Positions 61,510-64,000 of a stretch of DNA of 64,000 nt are shown piece by piece (positions within the stretch are counted from its first letter, which is position 1; every line of letters begins with the position of its first letter). Below the pieces are notes generated by a model. It was not told where the DNA came from, ran no database searches, and worked only from the letters and a program-made list of their open reading frames with translations. The translations under genes were made by a program, and so were the position numbers. Source of the DNA: Candidatus Rhodoferax odensensis (GTDB taxonomy: Bacteria > Pseudomonadota > Gammaproteobacteria > Burkholderiales > Burkholderiaceae_C); contig JADKDJ010000004.1 of assembly GCA_016718405.1 (NCBI GenBank), positions 248,001 through 312,000 on the forward strand, given 5' to 3'.

Positions 61510-62522
61510 CCACGCGGGTTGCCGAGGCCCTGTCGCCATGGGCTGAAGAGCCTTGGCGTTACGATTTCTTTGCCGTGCTGCGGCGGCTCGAGGCGGTCGC
61601 TGCCACTACGCCGCGTTGGGGCCTGGCTTTGTTGCCGAGCGCAGAGCCGATCCGTGTCGGCCAAGAGCCGTCAATGGCTTTTGCGCCTGCTTCTTTCAGC
61701 CGTTTCGAGCCCGCCAGCAGCCACGCTCCCCCGCGATTGCGACAACAGTTTTTCGGCTACATCGGTCCCAACGGTCCGCTGCCGACGCACCTGAGTGAGT
61801 TCATCCAGGGCCGCGCGCTCAACCATGGCGATCAAACCTGGCTGGCATTTCTGGACAGTTTCACGCACCGTTTTTCAATGCACCTGTACCGGGCATGGGC
61901 TCAGGCACGCCCGGCCGTGGCGCTGGATCGTCCCGGCGAAGACCGCTTTAGAAACCACGTCGGTGCACTGGTGGGTATCGGGACGCAGGCGCGCCAGGGT
62001 CAGGACGCGTTGCATGACGATGCCCGGCTGCACTTCTCCGGGAGATTGATTCGCCACGTGCGCAACAGCGAGGGGGTACAAGCAGTCTTGTGCGCCTACT
62101 TTGGTGTCCCTGTCCGGCTTGAGCCCTGGGTTGGCCGTTGGATGAGTCTGCCAAGCGGCGATGTCACCCGCATGGGTTGCGGCGATGTGTCGCGCGCCCT
62201 GGGCTTGGGTGCGGTGGTCGGCTCGCGCGTGTGGGATCGACAGCATCAGGTTCGCCTTCATCTGGGGCCGCTCACGCTGGCGCAATATCATTTGTTTCTG
62301 CCCAAGGGGTCGGCGGTGCCGGCGCTGCAGGCGTGGCTGCGTCAGTTGTTGGGTGATGAGCTGGATTGGGATGCCGAGCTGATCCTGATGAAGGAAGAAG
62401 TTCCAGTCACCCGTCTCGGCTCGGGCCAGGGCTCCAGGCTGGGTTGGACGAGTTGGCTCGGGCGCCAGAAGCGTCGCCATGACGCAGCGGATGTTCGGGT
62501 TGCCAACCGCGTCGCCGTTTGA
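61485..62522 (+). CDS. tssG: TssG, T6SS baseplate protein
   Basis: 345 residues. It begins with WAEEPWRYDFFAVLRRLEAV and contains FGYIGPNGPLPTHLSEFIQ and HRFSMHLYRAWAQARP, all typical of TssG (ImpH/VasB). It pairs with TssF in the baseplate wedge. tssH follows after 49 bases. Confidence 0.96.
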   Translation: MRNTPDSVATRVAEALSPWAEEPWRYDFFAVLRRLEAVAATTPRWGLALLPSAEPIRVGQEPSMAFAPASFSRFEPASSHAPPRLRQQFFGYIGPNGPLPTHLSEFIQGRALNHGDQTWLAFLDSFTHRFSMHLYRAWAQARPAVALDRPGEDRFRNHVGALVGIGTQARQGQDALHDDARLHFSGRLIRHVRNSEGVQAVLCAYFGVPVRLEPWVGRWMSLPSGDVTRMGCGDVSRALGLGAVVGSRVWDRQHQVRLHLGPLTLAQYHLFLPKGSAVPALQAWLRQLLGDELDWDAELILMKEEVPVTRLGSGQGSRLGWTSWLGRQKRRHDAADVRVANRVAV

Positions 62523-62571
62523 ATGTCCGTGGTCCCATTCGTCTTTGCTGCAGTAGGTTTTGGAGGCTCTC

Positions 62572-64000
62572 ATGAGTGAAATCAGTCGTACCGCCTTGTT
62601 TGGCAAATTGAATGCTCTTTGCTACAAAGCGGTGGAGGGTGCCACGGTGTTTTGTAAGCTCCGTGGAAACCCGTATGTGGAGTTGGAGCACTGGCTTGCC
62701 CAGTTGCTGCAAAACCAGGACTCCGATTTGCACCACATCGTGCGGCACTACGGTCTCGATGCTTCGGTGCTGGCCAAGGATCTGACGAGTGCCTTGGACC
62801 GCTTGCCGCGTGGTGCTACGGCGATCAGCGACATCGCCGAACAGATACCCGACGCGATTGAACGTGCCTGGACCTATGCCACGCTCAAGTTCGGCGAAGG
62901 GCAGATTCGCACCGGCTATCTGGTCATCGGCATGCTCAAGACGCCGAGTCTTCGCAATCGTTTGTTGGGGATCTCCAAGCAGTTCGAGAAGGTCAAGACG
63001 GAGGATCTGACCGACAACTTTGCCAAAGTCTGTGACAGTTCGCCAGAGGCGCAGATGCGCGCGCAGGATGGCACGGGTCTGGGCGGTGGTGCGCCGGGTG
63101 AAGACAGCGGCGCCATGGCGCCGGCGGCAATGGGCAAGGGCGAAGCGCTGAAGAAGTTTGCCGTGGACCTGACCGAGAAGGCCAAGAAGGGTGAGATGGA
63201 CCCCATCACCGGTCGTGATGAGGAGATCCGCCAGATCGTCGACATCCTGATGCGACGTCGCCAGAACAACCCCTTGCTCACCGGCGAGGCGGGCGTTGGC
63301 AAGACTGCTGTGGTCGAGGGTTTTGCCCAGCGCCTGGCGCGTGGTGATGTGCCGCCGCAACTCAAGGACGTCAAGTTGCTGAGCTTGGACTTAGGGCTGC
63401 TGCAGGCGGGAGCCAGCATGAAGGGTGAGTTCGAGCAGCGCCTGCGCCAGGTGATTGATGAGGTACAGGCTTCGGCGACTCCCATCATCTTGTTCATCGA
63501 CGAAATCCACACACTGGTTGGTGCCGGTGGCGCTGCGGGCACGGGTGACGCCGCCAATCTGCTCAAGCCGGCGTTGGCGCGCGGCAACCTGCGCACCATT
63601 GGCGCCACCACCTGGGCTGAGTACAAGAAATACATCGAAAAAGACCCGGCGCTGACACGTCGGTTCCAGGTGGTGCAAGTACCCGAGCCAGATGAAGCCA
63701 AAGCCATTCTGATGCTGCGCGGCGTCGCTGCGGTGCTGGAGAAGCACCACCGGGTGCAACTGCTGGACGAGGCGATCGAAGCCGCGGTGCGTTTGTCCCA
63801 TCGCTACATTCCAGCCCGCCAGTTACCCGACAAGGCGGTGAGTCTGCTCGATACGGCTTGTGCCCGAGTGGCGGTCTCGCAGCATGCCACGCCGCCCGAG
63901 GTGGAAGACTGCCAACGCCGCATTGAGGCGCTCACGACCGAGCAGGAGATCATCGGGCGTGAAGCCACCATTGGGATTGACGTCAGCAAGCGCTCGGCCA
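62572..64000 (+). CDS. clpV: T6SS AAA+ ATPase ClpV/TssH (3'-truncated)
   Basis: The frame is open from ATG 62572 (TGGAGG site) to the window end, about 476 codons. The N-domain starts SEISRTALFGKLNALCYKAVEG, and the first AAA+ module has Walker A GEAGVGKTAVVEGF (about 238-251) and Walker B IILFIDEIHTLVGAGG. The glycine-rich linker (about 165-185) is typical. ClpV disassembles contracted TssBC sheaths. The second AAA+ module lies beyond the window. Confidence 0.95.
   Translation, partial: MSEISRTALFGKLNALCYKAVEGATVFCKLRGNPYVELEHWLAQLLQNQDSDLHHIVRHYGLDASVLAKDLTSALDRLPRGATAISDIAEQIPDAIERAWTYATLKFGEGQIRTGYLVIGMLKTPSLRNRLLGISKQFEKVKTEDLTDNFAKVCDSSPEAQMRAQDGTGLGGGAPGEDSGAMAPAAMGKGEALKKFAVDLTEKAKKGEMDPITGRDEEIRQIVDILMRRRQNNPLLTGEAGVGKTAVVEGFAQRLARGDVPPQLKDVKLLSLDLGLLQAGASMKGEFEQRLRQVIDEVQASATPIILFIDEIHTLVGAGGAAGTGDAANLLKPALARGNLRTIGATTWAEYKKYIEKDPALTRRFQVVQVPEPDEAKAILMLRGVAAVLEKHHRVQLLDEAIEAAVRLSHRYIPARQLPDKAVSLLDTACARVAVSQHATPPEVEDCQRRIEALTTEQEIIGREATIGIDVSKRSA

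Overview
The window is about 63 kb of a high-GC betaproteobacterial chromosome. Its gene content and order (rpoC, rsmB, ntrYX, tRNA-Phe, lipA-lipB-ybeD-D-amino acid transaminase, atpIBEFHAGDC, pilT/pilU, and the yraN-diaA-BON lipoprotein set divergent from rsmI) fit Burkholderiales, probably Comamonadaceae or a neighbouring group. The genus cannot be fixed from this sequence. The first and last genes (rpoC and the T6SS ATPase clpV) are cut by the window edges. I saw no IS element, integrase, CRISPR array or rRNA gene, and no broken gene.

Layout. 1-8.7 kb: the 3' part of rpoC with a strong terminator, a LemA-like gene, rsmB, a DUF4390 gene, ntrY/ntrX and tRNA-Phe. 8.8-11.8 kb (minus strand): D-amino acid transaminase, ybeD-like, lipB and lipA. 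11.9-19.2 kb: the complete F1Fo ATP synthase operon with its own terminator. 19.3-21.3 kb (minus): a LemA lipoprotein and two TPM-domain proteins. 21.5-27.9 kb: a conserved hypothetical gene, a cytochrome c5-type protein, tRNA-Arg(CCG), putA with a divergent Lrp-type regulator, a DUF3617 gene and yggS. 27.9-31.7 kb: pilT, a cyclic-nucleotide-binding-domain gene, pilU and a beta-hydroxyacid dehydrogenase. 31.8-34.4 kb: BON lipoprotein, diaA-like, yraN and rsmI.

34.4-45.2 kb is an accessory module for phenol (or a close phenolic). It begins with two DmpR/XylR-type upstream activating palindromes and a good sigma-54 promoter. The genes that follow are phenylphosphate synthase subunits 1 and 2, one UbiD-type (de)carboxylase, an acyl-CoA ligase-like enzyme, the CBS subunit 3 of phenylphosphate synthase, a UbiX prenyl-FMN synthase and a PPP-family phosphatase. 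A convergent sigma-54 activator (V4R-AAA-Fis) closes the module. It keeps every phenol- and zinc-binding residue I recall from MopR/DmpR. The arrangement suggests phenol is phosphorylated, carboxylated at the para position and activated to the CoA ester. It has one carboxylase gene instead of the four-subunit phenylphosphate carboxylase known from Thauera. This compact module, with its promoter, effector pocket and enzymes readable together, is the most interesting system here.

45.7-64 kb is a type VI secretion cluster on the plus strand: tssK, tssL (with an OmpA domain), tssM, tagF, a PpkA-like kinase with a DUF4384 tail, an MltA-type lytic transglycosylase lipoprotein, a degenerate sigma-70-like protein, an unrecognised gene, hcp, tagJ/impE, tssE, tssF, tssG and the start of clpV (tssH). 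The sheath genes tssB/tssC, tssA, tssJ, vgrG and fha are not in the window and may lie beyond the right edge. The sigma-like protein, the transglycosylase and the unknown gene are the least explained parts of this cluster.
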